A stretch of DNA of 35,416 nucleotides from positions 1 through 35,416 of the forward strand of contig CAMPIQ010000021.1 in assembly GCA_946886475.1 (NCBI GenBank). The letters are read 5' to 3'. The notes under the pieces were generated by a model, which searched no databases, was not told the DNA's origin, and saw only the letters and a program-made list of their open reading frames with translations. The position numbers were made by a program, and so were the translations under genes. Below, one piece after another: positions 8,312-15,438 of the stretch. This stretch comes from an uncultured Chitinophagales bacterium. Lineage in GTDB: Bacteria; Bacteroidota; Bacteroidia; Chitinophagales; Chitinophagaceae. Numbering within the stretch: the first letter of the stretch is position 1; each line of letters opens with the position of its first letter.

Positions 8312-9364
8312 ATGAGAAGATATCTGTTGCTGATTGGGTTGCTTGCAACCTTGTTAATTATACAATCCTGTAAAAAACAGGATCCGGCGCCTCCACCAAC
8401 TCCTGTAGTTATTCAGTCACCTCCAGGTTTTGGATTTTATGTTGTGGGTTATTTCCCATCTTACCGCAGCCTGTCGGATGTGCCTGACATAAAATTCAAA
8501 ATGTGCAATGTTGTGAATTATGCATTTTTCAGCGTAAATGGCAACCGGGAACTCACCATCAACAATCCTTCACTTGTGCCCCAGCTGGTAAGCAAGGCTA
8601 AAACCAATAATGCCAGGGTTTTCATGAGCATTAATGATGGTTCGGGAGATGGCAAGACCAATTTTAAAAATATGGCTGCCACCGCATCCGGCAGAAATCA
8701 TTTTATTAAAAACGTTATGGCCCGTGTGCGCCAATATGGATTTGATGGTGTTGATGTGGATTGGGAATTTCCTAACACGGGAGATGGATCTGATGTAACA
8801 TTTACTGCATTGATGAAAGAGCTTTCCGATTCTTTACACCGCGATGCAAAATATTACCTTACTGCAGCCATTACTGCGGGCAAATATGCAGGAGGGATTC
8901 GCGATGCTATCAAAAATGAATTGTTCAGTTATGTGGACTTTTTCAATATCATGGCCTATGATGATTTCAGCACCACAACACCCTTCCGGCACCACAGCGA
9001 CCTCACCCTTGCCAATACCTGTTTAAATTACTGGATCAACACCAGGGGAATGCCAAAAGCAAAAGCAGTTCTGGGCTTTCCCGGATATGGAAGGCCATCG
9101 GGAATAACCCAGAGCGGTACTGTATTGGCTTATCATGATATACTCACAAAAGGCGGTAGTTCGCAAACCGATTCTGCCGTGGTAAGTAATGGCAGCTTTG
9201 TGAACTACACTATTTATTATAATGGCCAGCCCACCGTTAAAAAGAAAGCCATTCTTGCAAAGCAAATAGCCAATGGCGTTATGCTCTGGGAAAAATGGCA
9301 TGATGCACATGATGGGAATAGCTTGCTGAAAGCAGCATGCGATACAGTAGGAAGGGTGTATTAA
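8312..9364 (+). CDS. Glycoside hydrolase family 18 lipoprotein (chitinase-like)
   Basis: A 350-aa lipoprotein with one GH18 domain. Start at the ATG 8312 gives MRRYLLLIGLLATLLIIQSC, a lipoprotein signal with Cys20; an upstream in-frame TTG at 8294 adds only six residues and is not needed. A proline-rich linker (DPAPPPTP) is followed by the barrel: VGYFPSYR (first strand), VNYAFFSVN, RVFMSINDG, then the catalytic DGVDVDWE with Asp145, Asp148, Asp150 and general acid Glu152, then MAYDDF and GVMLWEKWHD (last strand with the conserved Trp). All catalytic residues are present. Likely action: hydrolysis of beta-1,4-linked N-acetylglucosamine chains at the cell surface or periplasm; endo-N-acetylglucosaminidase activity is a possible alternative for the family. 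No carbohydrate-binding module or type IX secretion tail. Confidence 0.92.
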   Translation: MRRYLLLIGLLATLLIIQSCKKQDPAPPPTPVVIQSPPGFGFYVVGYFPSYRSLSDVPDIKFKMCNVVNYAFFSVNGNRELTINNPSLVPQLVSKAKTNNARVFMSINDGSGDGKTNFKNMAATASGRNHFIKNVMARVRQYGFDGVDVDWEFPNTGDGSDVTFTALMKELSDSLHRDAKYYLTAAITAGKYAGGIRDAIKNELFSYVDFFNIMAYDDFSTTTPFRHHSDLTLANTCLNYWINTRGMPKAKAVLGFPGYGRPSGITQSGTVLAYHDILTKGGSSQTDSAVVSNGSFVNYTIYYNGQPTVKKKAILAKQIANGVMLWEKWHDAHDGNSLLKAACDTVGRVY

Positions 9365-9370
9365 ATAATG

Positions 9371-9405
9371 GCAACAGGCTAATCATGTATGATCCTGCCT
9401 GTTGC
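9371..9405. terminator. Hairpin between convergent genes
   Basis: Perfect 9-bp inverted repeat GCAACAGGC (9371-9379) / GCCTGTTGC (9397-9405) with an inner ATCAT/ATGAT pair. It lies between the stops of the GH18 gene and the proline-rich gene. There is no good T-run on either side, so termination is only inferred from position. Confidence 0.45.
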
Positions 9406-9412
9406 TGATTAA

Positions 9413-9655
9413 CTACTGCTGTACCGGTGGCCTGGGCGGTGGAGGTGGCGGTGGTGGTAACACTGGTGCAACCGGTGGCACTGGCGCTAGAGGTGGTGCA
9501 GAAACGTTTGGAACCGGAGGTGGTGGTGGGGCAGGAGGAGCGGGTGGCGCCTCAATGATCTTTTTAACGGGTGGTATACTGTCTTTTTCAGTTTGTTGGG
9601 CATATACAAGTATGCCCGCTGCCATCACGGCTGCCAATAAGAATCTTTTCTTCAT
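9413..9655 (-). CDS. Small secreted proline-rich protein
   Basis: An 80-aa protein with a clear signal peptide (MKKRFLLAAVMAAGILVYAQ) followed by a 60-residue mature part that is nearly all Pro, Ala and Val, with runs of five and eight prolines and a few charged residues only at its N-terminus (EKDSIPPVKKIIEAP). I recognise no family. Proline-rich tails of this kind usually span or stick to the cell wall as extended rods. The opposite strand has a glycine-rich frame (9402-9710) which I reject because only the reverse frame encodes an export signal. Repetitive GGTGG/CCACC composition gives it a local GC content well above its neighbours. No -7 box identified. Confidence 0.7.
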   Translation of the reverse strand: MKKRFLLAAVMAAGILVYAQQTEKDSIPPVKKIIEAPPAPPAPPPPPVPNVSAPPLAPVPPVAPVLPPPPPPPPRPPVQQ

Positions 9656-9871
9656 AATTATGGTTTCCTTCTTTGATTCAAAGCCATTAATATTCCATAA
9701 AGAATGTTAACTGAAACATTCATTCTGCTATTTTAAGGGAGATAGAAAATACTTTGCCTTACTGCTTCACACAATGAAACGGACTTCCATTGTTAATTAA
9801 TGTTTACTAAGGATCCTTTCACATTCTGCGGCACAGTTCGTGTTCAATCAACCTGAACTAAATAAATAACT

Positions 9872-10813
9872 ATGAAAAACAAAATTTTACTTTTTTTCTT
9901 TTCCATTTTATGTTCCGCCGGATTGATGGCCCAGGTCAGTATCCGTATTGGCACCCACGATGGTGTTGGCCAATGGAAACCTAACAGCTATTCCTCCTCC
10001 TTCTCCAATATTGCCGAAGGGAAAAGCATAGCCCAGGAGATCATTGATATTGTTGGACTCAAACCAAATTTTGAAGTGCGTGAAGCCAATGTTCCTAATG
10101 CCGCAGCGGTAGTGTACAGCGGCAAAAGATATGTGCTGTACAACCCTTCATTTATTCAAAATCTGGAAAGAACAACCGGAACCAAATGGGCAGGCGTGAG
10201 TGTACTTGCACATGAAATAGGACACCACCTGAATGGCCATACGCTTACTTCAGGGGGGAGCCAGCCAACGCTTGAACTTGAATCAGATGAATTTTCCGGT
10301 TTCGTTTTGAGAAAGATGGGCGCTTCCCTTACAGAAGCGCAGGCAGCCATGAAAACACTTGCCACCGTAAATGCTTCGAGAACGCATCCGGGCCAGTACG
10401 ACCGTTTAACTGCCATTGCAGATGGATGGGAGAAAGCCGATGCTCAAATGGATGGAAGGGAATATGTGGCCAGAACAAAACCCCGTGTGAACCAACAGAA
10501 TTCAGGTGTGAACAATTCGCCCGCCTATCCGCGCACCACTTCGTCTAAACAGGTTTACAGAAATTCTGATATCATTGGCGATATTCAGTTCAATGCTGAT
10601 CCATCGTCCAGGTACTATGTTACAAAAACATACAACCTTTTAAAAGTAAAGAATAACCAGGCCGTTGTAATTGCAAAACTTAGCAGGAGCAATAACCGTA
10701 ACTATCCTTACCTGATCTATGATGAGGCCAACACACAGTTCCTTGTAGATCCTTATGGCACTATTATCACTAAACAAGGTAAAAAGATTGGCAGATTAAC
10801 AGCCAGGAGATAA
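9872..10813 (+). CDS. Secreted M48-like zinc metalloprotease
   Basis: A 313-aa exported protein with signal peptide (residues 1-20, SAGLMAQ). The zinc site is HEIGHHLNGH, His114, Glu115 and His118, and the third ligand is probably Glu135 in ELESDEFSGF, which fits the ExxxD motif of peptidase family M48. The fold around it (VLAHEIGHH, DEFSGFVLRKMGASLTEAQAAM, THPGQYDRLTAI) matches soluble M48C-type proteins such as BepA/LoiP-like proteases, but the protein has no TPR domain. A linker at 195-230 leads to a C-terminal beta-rich domain of about 80 residues (YYVTKTYNLLKVKNNQAVVIAKL) that I cannot name. Likely role: envelope protein quality control. It ends in a strong terminator, so it is monocistronic. 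Confidence 0.78.
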   Translation: MKNKILLFFFSILCSAGLMAQVSIRIGTHDGVGQWKPNSYSSSFSNIAEGKSIAQEIIDIVGLKPNFEVREANVPNAAAVVYSGKRYVLYNPSFIQNLERTTGTKWAGVSVLAHEIGHHLNGHTLTSGGSQPTLELESDEFSGFVLRKMGASLTEAQAAMKTLATVNASRTHPGQYDRLTAIADGWEKADAQMDGREYVARTKPRVNQQNSGVNNSPAYPRTTSSKQVYRNSDIIGDIQFNADPSSRYYVTKTYNLLKVKNNQAVVIAKLSRSNNRNYPYLIYDEANTQFLVDPYGTIITKQGKKIGRLTARR

Positions 10814-10821
10814 ATTTAAAG

Positions 10822-10844
10822 CCCCGTTTTTACGGGGTTTTTTT
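10822..10844 (+). terminator. Rho-independent terminator after the metalloprotease gene
   Basis: CCCCGT (10822-10827), TTTT loop, ACGGGG (10832-10837), then seven T. It starts eight bases after the stop codon. Confidence 0.92.
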
Positions 10845-10906
10845 ATACCGGTATTAAAATGAAATTAGAATTTACCCGGTGTAGCAGTACTGCACAAATA
10901 TCAGCA

Positions 10907-10934
10907 TTTGTGTAACCCTTTCCCTTTACATTTG
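10907..10934 (+). promoter_or_regulatory. Putative promoter of the aminotransferase gene
   Basis: TTTG at 10907-10910 and an exact -7 box TACATTTG at 10927-10934, separated by 16 bases (slightly short of the usual 17-23 for Bacteroidota). The ATG is 17 bases downstream of the -7 box. Confidence 0.6.
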
Positions 10935-10951
10935 CCACTAACAAAGGGCAA

Positions 10952-12208
10952 ATGAAACTTTCGAATTTATCACATACTTTAATTGGCTCCGAGATCGTAA
11001 AACTGGGCGGTGAAATCCGTGAGCGGATCAGCAAAGGAGAGCATATTTATAATTTTACCGTAGGAGATTTTGATCCTAAGATCTTCCCAATTCCCAAAGA
11101 ACTTGAAGATGCCATAATTGAAGCCTATCAAAACCATTTTACCAATTATCCTCCGGGAGAAGGCAGCCTGGAATTACGGCAGGCTGTAAGCGCTTTTGCC
11201 CGGCAATACCAGGGATTGGAATATTCCACCGATGAGATCCTGATAGCTTCCGGTGGAAGGCCATTGATATATGCATTGTTTCGTGCCATATGCGATAAAG
11301 GAGACAAGGTGATTTATGCTGTGCCTTCATGGAACAACAATCATTACACTCATTTTGTTGAAGCAGAACATGTAGTTGTTGAAGCAAAGCCTGAAAATAA
11401 TTTCATGCCTGTGGCTGACGATATCCGGCCATTTATCAGCGATGCCTGTTTTCTTGCATTGTGTTCACCTCAAAATCCAACAGGCACCACATTTAAGAAG
11501 GAAGACCTGCAGGCCATTTGTGATATGGTGGTGGAAGAAAATACAAGGCGCGGCGAGGATGAGAAAAAACTTTATGTGATGTTTGACCAGATGTACTGGC
11601 ACCTTACATACGATGGTATAAAGCACTATGATCCTGTTACATTGAATCCGGCCATGCGCAATTACACGGTATACATTGATGCTATCAGTAAAGTATTTGC
11701 ATCAACGGGTGTACGGGTGGGATGGAGCTTTGGCCCGGCACAGGTGCTGAATAAAATGAAAGCCATTCTTTCGCATGTGGGCGCCTGGGCGCCAATGGCG
11801 GAACAAAAGGCCTTAACAAAATTCCTTGCCAACAAACCCGCCATCAATGCTTACCTGGATCATTTCAGAAAAGAACTGGAAGAAAGACTCCGTCGCATCT
11901 ATGAAGGCTTTATCAAATTAAAATCAGATGGATATCCTGTTGACGCTGTTTCACCTGAAGCAGCCATTTATCTTACCATAAAATTTGACCTGACCGGTAA
12001 AAAAACAAAAGAAGGAAATGTATTATCTCAACAGTCTGACGTAACCTCTTATCTTTTGCAACATGCCAGCCTGGCTGTAGTTCCTTTTTATGCCTTCGGG
12101 GCTTCTAAAAATTCACCATGGTACAGGCTGAGTGTAGGCACCTGTAAAAAAGAAGAGATCAATGAAATGATTGAAAAACTGAACACAGCATTGAAAAATC
12201 TTAGCTGA
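10952..12208 (+). CDS. PLP-dependent class I/II aminotransferase
   Basis: A 418-aa fold-type I aminotransferase. Visible landmarks: NYPPGEGSLELRQAV near the substrate pocket, cofactor-binding ASGGRPLIYALF (about 92-103), the SPQNPTGTTF motif that contacts the cofactor, FDQMYWHLTY (the Asp that binds the pyridine nitrogen), the Schiff-base Lys247 in DAISKVFASTGVRVGW, and the late Arg in SPWYRLSVGT for the substrate carboxylate. Likely an aspartate/aromatic-type aminotransferase; amino-donor specificity cannot be read from sequence alone. It has its own promoter and an upstream terminator, and its stop codon directly abuts the stop of the opposite-strand gene with no bases between. Confidence 0.9.
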   Translation: MKLSNLSHTLIGSEIVKLGGEIRERISKGEHIYNFTVGDFDPKIFPIPKELEDAIIEAYQNHFTNYPPGEGSLELRQAVSAFARQYQGLEYSTDEILIASGGRPLIYALFRAICDKGDKVIYAVPSWNNNHYTHFVEAEHVVVEAKPENNFMPVADDIRPFISDACFLALCSPQNPTGTTFKKEDLQAICDMVVEENTRRGEDEKKLYVMFDQMYWHLTYDGIKHYDPVTLNPAMRNYTVYIDAISKVFASTGVRVGWSFGPAQVLNKMKAILSHVGAWAPMAEQKALTKFLANKPAINAYLDHFRKELEERLRRIYEGFIKLKSDGYPVDAVSPEAAIYLTIKFDLTGKKTKEGNVLSQQSDVTSYLLQHASLAVVPFYAFGASKNSPWYRLSVGTCKKEEINEMIEKLNTALKNLS

Positions 12209-12451
12209 TCAGTTTTTATTGATGAGGAAGTTGAAGGGTTTTAAATTGTATTCCCTGATAGCCTTAATAATACGATTTGGCTTTGTGGTGATGCGGTTCC
12301 TTGTTACCAGTTCATGCGCCTTGCAAAAAACGTCATTTCGTTCCACACATAGCAAGATCTGGTGCAGACACTCTACTTCATGTTGAAGCAGATCTTCATT
12401 ATACAAATTCGCCTTGTACAATACAAGCAAATCCCTGTCATAGTTTTTCAT
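12209..12451 (-). CDS. Hypothetical protein (80 aa), downstream partner of a tiny lipoprotein
   Basis: A small soluble protein, mixed charge, rich in Leu and Asn, with three cysteines (VECLHQILLC..., VFCKAH) and a basic C-terminal half (ELVTRNRITTKPNRIIKAIREYN). I do not recognise it. The frame stays open up to an ATG at 12514, but that longer form would overlap the lipoprotein gene 12471-12593 in another frame, and its extra residues (EVRVVRIVDALAFKEF) are simply that gene read in the wrong frame. The ATG at 12451 lies 19 bases after the lipoprotein stop, which is normal operon spacing, so I prefer it. The stop touches the convergent aminotransferase stop. Confidence 0.55.
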   Translation of the reverse strand: MKNYDRDLLVLYKANLYNEDLLQHEVECLHQILLCVERNDVFCKAHELVTRNRITTKPNRIIKAIREYNLKPFNFLINKN

Positions 12452-12470
12452 GACACTGCTTTTAAATTCC

Positions 12471-12593
12471 TTAAACGCCAGGGCATCCACAATTCTTACT
12501 ACTCTTACTTCCATTGCCAGAGTAATAATTCTTCTGACATCCGGCTATAGTAATCGCAGTCAAGAACAATGCCATATAGATTAGTTTCTTCAT
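12471..12593 (-). CDS. Very short lipoprotein (40 aa) with CGCP tail
   Basis: A complete 40-codon gene that length-limited gene finding would miss. Residues 1-19 are a textbook lipoprotein signal: MKK, a hydrophobic core (LIYMALFLTAITI) and lipobox IAGC with Cys19. The mature peptide has only 22 residues: CQKNYYSG, a Gly/Ser/Lys stretch, and the end KNCGCPGV, so it has three cysteines including a CxC. I recall similarly short lipoproteins with a KNCGCP ending in other Bacteroidota, but cannot verify this here. It is divergent from the glycosyltransferase gene at 12666 and probably forms an operon with the 80-aa gene behind it. Function unknown; the CxC could bind metal or form a disulfide. 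Confidence 0.7.
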   Translation of the reverse strand: MKKLIYMALFLTAITIAGCQKNYYSGNGSKSSKNCGCPGV

Positions 12594-12665
12594 AAGAGGT
12601 TTTCTAAATTAAACTATTTTACAAACGATTTAGTATATCATTTGCTGAATGGATCAAAAATTAAC

Positions 12666-13787
12666 ATGGATCAAGCCCAAACAACGTTGAAACACAGGAT
12701 ATTACTGTCGCCCCTGGACTGGGGACTGGGCCATGCAACCAGGTGTATACCCTTAATTCATGAATTGCTCAGACAAGATACAGATGTTTTTATTGCCTGT
12801 GAAGGCAGGATAAGGATCCTGTTGGAGAAAGAATTTCCAATGCTCAGTTTTGTAGATCTCAGAGGATATAATGTGAGCTATTCAAAAAGCAAATGGTCCC
12901 TGCCATTTACCATGCTCGCCCAGATACCAAAAATTATTGCTGCTATAGATGAAGAGCACCAAATGATAGATGACATCGTAAAACAACAGGGGATCCATGG
13001 AATTATTTCAGACAACCGGTTTGGATTATACCATGAAGAAGTTCCCTCGGTTTTTATTACCCACCAGTTACTTGTAAAAACTAATTTTGGAAAAGCTATT
13101 GATGAACAGTTTCAGAAACTCAATTATAGCTTCATCAATAAATTCAATGAGTGCTGGATCCCGGATTATGAAGGCCCGGTAAATCTTGCAGGTGATCTTT
13201 CGCATCCCGATAAAATGCCTGGCATCCGCACAACATACACAGGACCGCTATCCAGGTTAGAAACAAACCATACAAGTGAAGAAAAACACCTGCTCATTTT
13301 GCTTTCAGGACCAGAGCCGCAAAGAACCATACTGGAAGAATTACTGGTGGCACAACTGGATGGTTATAAAAATGAAATTGTTTTTGTACGAGGACTTCCC
13401 GGTGAGGTGAATAATTTAAATGTTCCTTCTCATGTGAGGGTATATAACCATTTGCCTGCAAAAGAACTGGAAGCAATGATGCAGGAAGCCCGTTACATCA
13501 TTGGAAGAACGGGATACAGTACGGTGATGGATATAGCCGCATTAAAAAAGAAAAGCATACTGATACCAACCCCCGGACAAACGGAACAGGAATACCTGGC
13601 TTTGCAGTTAATGAAAAATAATTTTGCACTTTGCATCAACCAGCAGAAATTCAAATTGAAAACAGCACTGGAACTCGCGGATCATTTTTTATACCAGGTA
13701 AACCGGTATCCATCACATAATAAACTGGAAAATGTAATCAGGAATTTTTTAAGCAGCTTGTCGTTGCACCGTCATAGCGAACGGTGA
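12666..13787 (+). CDS. Glycosyltransferase, MurG-like GT-B fold
   Basis: A 373-aa protein of the family often annotated as glycosyl transferase family 1_3 or UDP-N-acetylglucosamine transferase-like. The N-terminal domain opens with ILLSPLDWGLGHATRCIPLIHEL, the Gly-rich acceptor-side loop of GT-B enzymes. The C-terminal domain has the donor-side pattern HLLILLSGPEPQRT, the YNHLPAKELEAMMQEARYIIGRTGYSTVMDIAAL segment, and ILIPTPGQTEQEYLA. Start at ATG 12666; an in-frame TTG at 12642 is rejected. The last residues, about SLHRHSER, are encoded by a dispersed repeat that begins near 13763, so the original C-terminus has probably been replaced. Sugar donor and acceptor unknown. Confidence 0.82.
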   Translation: MDQAQTTLKHRILLSPLDWGLGHATRCIPLIHELLRQDTDVFIACEGRIRILLEKEFPMLSFVDLRGYNVSYSKSKWSLPFTMLAQIPKIIAAIDEEHQMIDDIVKQQGIHGIISDNRFGLYHEEVPSVFITHQLLVKTNFGKAIDEQFQKLNYSFINKFNECWIPDYEGPVNLAGDLSHPDKMPGIRTTYTGPLSRLETNHTSEEKHLLILLSGPEPQRTILEELLVAQLDGYKNEIVFVRGLPGEVNNLNVPSHVRVYNHLPAKELEAMMQEARYIIGRTGYSTVMDIAALKKKSILIPTPGQTEQEYLALQLMKNNFALCINQQKFKLKTALELADHFLYQVNRYPSHNKLENVIRNFLSSLSLHRHSER

Positions 13788-13850
13788 AACCAAAGCCATC
13801 GGCGAGCGTGAAAGCATTACGGTCATGGCGAGTGGCGAAGAAAGCTATTT
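13771..13850. repeat. Imperfect REP-like repeat cluster
   Basis: GTCATAGCGA at 13771-13780 recurs as GTCATGGCGA at 13822-13831, each followed by a GGTGAA/GGCGAA and AAAGC block (AAAGCCAT, AAAGCTAT); a third, shorter copy (GGCGAGCG..GAAAGCATTA) lies between at 13801. This resembles the widespread dispersed elements of type GTCATTGCGAGCGAAGCGAAGC found in many bacterial genomes. The first copy overlaps the 3' end of the glycosyltransferase gene. Confidence 0.55.
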
Positions 13851-13954
13851 CATGGTTTAAACAAACCAGCGAAGCCAACTCCCAATTCAGGAAATTTGAT
13901 ATTCATCTCCAATGCCATGCTGCTTTCAATCACCCTCCGCCATGAAGGTGATCA

Positions 13955-14878
13955 ATGCTCTATCTTTGCCCGCTCTTGAGTCCACATACAAAAGCACATA
14001 TAGCCGTTCTTGGAACCAACATTTTTTTCGCGGCCAATTTCAGCCTGGTAAAAATGATCTCGCCTTCGCTGATCCAGCCATTTGCTTTGAATCTTTTAAG
14101 GGTAGGATTGAGCGTACTGCTTTTCTGGCTGGTATGGCTGTTAGGAAAAACTTCAGCAGGCATTGAAAGAAAAGATTGGGGCAGGTTCCTGATCTGTGCG
14201 TTAACGGGTGTTGCGGTTAACCAGATGCTTTTTATAAAAGGACTTACCATGACGTCCACCATCCATGCTTCCCTGCTGATGCTGGTAACTCCATTGCTGG
14301 TTACCTTATTTGCTTTGTGGGTGCTTAAAGAAAGATTCACTATTTACAAGGCATTTGGATTATCACTGGGTATTGGTGGTGCTGTCTTTTTGATCATCCA
14401 GAAAGAATCCGGGCAACATGCCAGCAATTATCTGCTGGGTGATGTGCTTATCATTATAAATGCCGTTTCTTATTCCCTGTATTTTATACTGGTAAAACCA
14501 TTGATGAACAGATACAGTCCGCTGCATGTGATCAGGTGGATATTCACGATGGGGTTTTTTATGATCCTTCCTTTTGCATGGACGGAAACGCAGGCCATTG
14601 ACTGGGAAATGCTGGAATGGAAACATTATGGTGCACTTGCAGGAATTATCATAACAGGAACCTTTCTCGCTTATTATTTCAATGCTTATGGCATACAGCA
14701 TATCGGTGCAGGTAATACTGGTGCTTATATCTATACCCAGCCGGTATTTGCCGTTCTGATCGCCATCCTGTTTGTAGGGGAAAATTTTACCTGGGAAAAA
14801 GGACTGGCCGCACTGCTGATCTTTGGCGGAGTATGGCTGGCTGGCAGGAAAAAAGGCAACAGGGAAAAGATCAGGTGA
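13955..14878 (+). CDS. EamA/DMT-family transporter
   Basis: A 307-aa inner-membrane protein with ten predicted helices in two EamA repeats: residues about 14-146 (HIAVLGTNIFFAANFSLVK through GGAVFLIIQ) and 160-298 (LLGDVLIIINAVSYSLYFILVK through LLIFGGVWLAG). The second repeat carries the usual AYYFNAYGIQHIGAGNTGAYIYTQPVFA segment. Substrate unknown; the family exports metabolites and amino acids. The ATG at 13955 is given, but a perfect -7 box (TATCTTTG, 13961-13968) lies after it. An in-frame TTG at 13976, seven bases past that box, would give MSPHTKAHIAVLG, which starts exactly at the first helix, so a leaderless TTG start is a real alternative. Confidence 0.9.
   Translation: MLYLCPLLSPHTKAHIAVLGTNIFFAANFSLVKMISPSLIQPFALNLLRVGLSVLLFWLVWLLGKTSAGIERKDWGRFLICALTGVAVNQMLFIKGLTMTSTIHASLLMLVTPLLVTLFALWVLKERFTIYKAFGLSLGIGGAVFLIIQKESGQHASNYLLGDVLIIINAVSYSLYFILVKPLMNRYSPLHVIRWIFTMGFFMILPFAWTETQAIDWEMLEWKHYGALAGIIITGTFLAYYFNAYGIQHIGAGNTGAYIYTQPVFAVLIAILFVGENFTWEKGLAALLIFGGVWLAGRKKGNREKIR
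13961..13968 (+). promoter_or_regulatory. Putative -7 box TATCTTTG for the EamA gene
   Basis: Exact TAnnTTTG, seven bases before the alternative TTG start at 13976. The same octamer with the same seven-base gap precedes the ATG at 34969. No clear -33 element. Confidence 0.45.
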
Positions 14879-14887
14879 AAGTAAAAG

Positions 14888-14970
14888 GCAGGAAGCAGGA
14901 AGTACTTTCAAATTTATTTATGCTGACTTCACCGGTTCTTCTGTTCATCGATTTACTCTTTTACTTCCTG
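14888..14970. repeat. Facing word pair: GCAGGAA twice, with TACTTCCTG inverted
   Basis: GCAGGAA is repeated in tandem at 14888-14901. CAGGAAGTA (14896-14904) has its reverse complement TACTTCCTG at 14962-14970. It begins ten bases after the EamA stop and ends before the lipoprotein at 15022. Confidence 0.5.
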
Positions 14971-15021
14971 TTGCAATTCTCCGAAACGGTTTATATCTTA
15001 GTGTATCCAAAATCCAGAACA

Positions 15022-15438
15022 ATGAGAACCACAAAACTTTCTGTAAGTTTTATCTTACTCTTATCCGCTTTCTTCTTTACCAACTGTACAAAGGACACTC
15101 AGGTAAATTACACCGAAAACACAAGTGAAATCATTACACAAGGCAAATGGTCCGTTGAATATTTCTTTGCCAACCAGGATCTGACCGCCCAGTATAACAA
15201 TTACCAGTTTACATTCCTTGGTAACGGAACGCTTACTGCTACCAACAATACCATGCAGGTGCATGGCAACTGGCGTATGATAAAGGATGTAGATCGTAAA
15301 GATATTTTACAGATCAATATCATTACAGGCGACCCAAATCTTGTTGAAATGAATGAACACTGGAACGTTACTGATAAAACGCTCCTTAAGCTTGCCATGG
15401 TAGAGGGAAATAACCAGCTCCGGCTTAGAAAATTATAA
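15022..15438 (+). CDS. Lipoprotein, lipocalin-like
   Basis: A 138-aa predicted lipoprotein. Starting at ATG 15022 gives MRTTKLSVSFILLLSAFFFTNC, a lipoprotein signal with Cys22, followed by TKD. The longer frame back to 14833 is only the EamA coding tail and spacer read in another frame. The mature part reads like a short beta-barrel (GKWSVEYFFANQDL, YQFTFLGNGTLTATNNT, VHGNWRMI, ILQINIITG, WNVTDKTLLKLAMVEGNNQLRLRKL), the pattern of lipocalin-like Bacteroidota lipoproteins. Ligand unknown. Its stop codon touches the stop of the convergent phosphatase gene. Confidence 0.78.
   Translation: MRTTKLSVSFILLLSAFFFTNCTKDTQVNYTENTSEIITQGKWSVEYFFANQDLTAQYNNYQFTFLGNGTLTATNNTMQVHGNWRMIKDVDRKDILQINIITGDPNLVEMNEHWNVTDKTLLKLAMVEGNNQLRLRKL

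Noticed and set aside
9402..9710. Glycine-rich 102-aa frame on the + strand
   Set aside because: Antisense to the proline-rich gene; only the reverse frame has a signal peptide and a clean start.
12452..12514. Longer start (ATG 12514) for the 80-aa hypothetical gene
   Set aside because: Would overlap the lipoprotein gene in another frame, and its extra residues are an out-of-frame reading of that gene.
14833..15021. Extended N-terminus of the lipocalin-like lipoprotein
   Set aside because: Overlaps the EamA coding end in another frame; the lipoprotein signal starts only at 15022.
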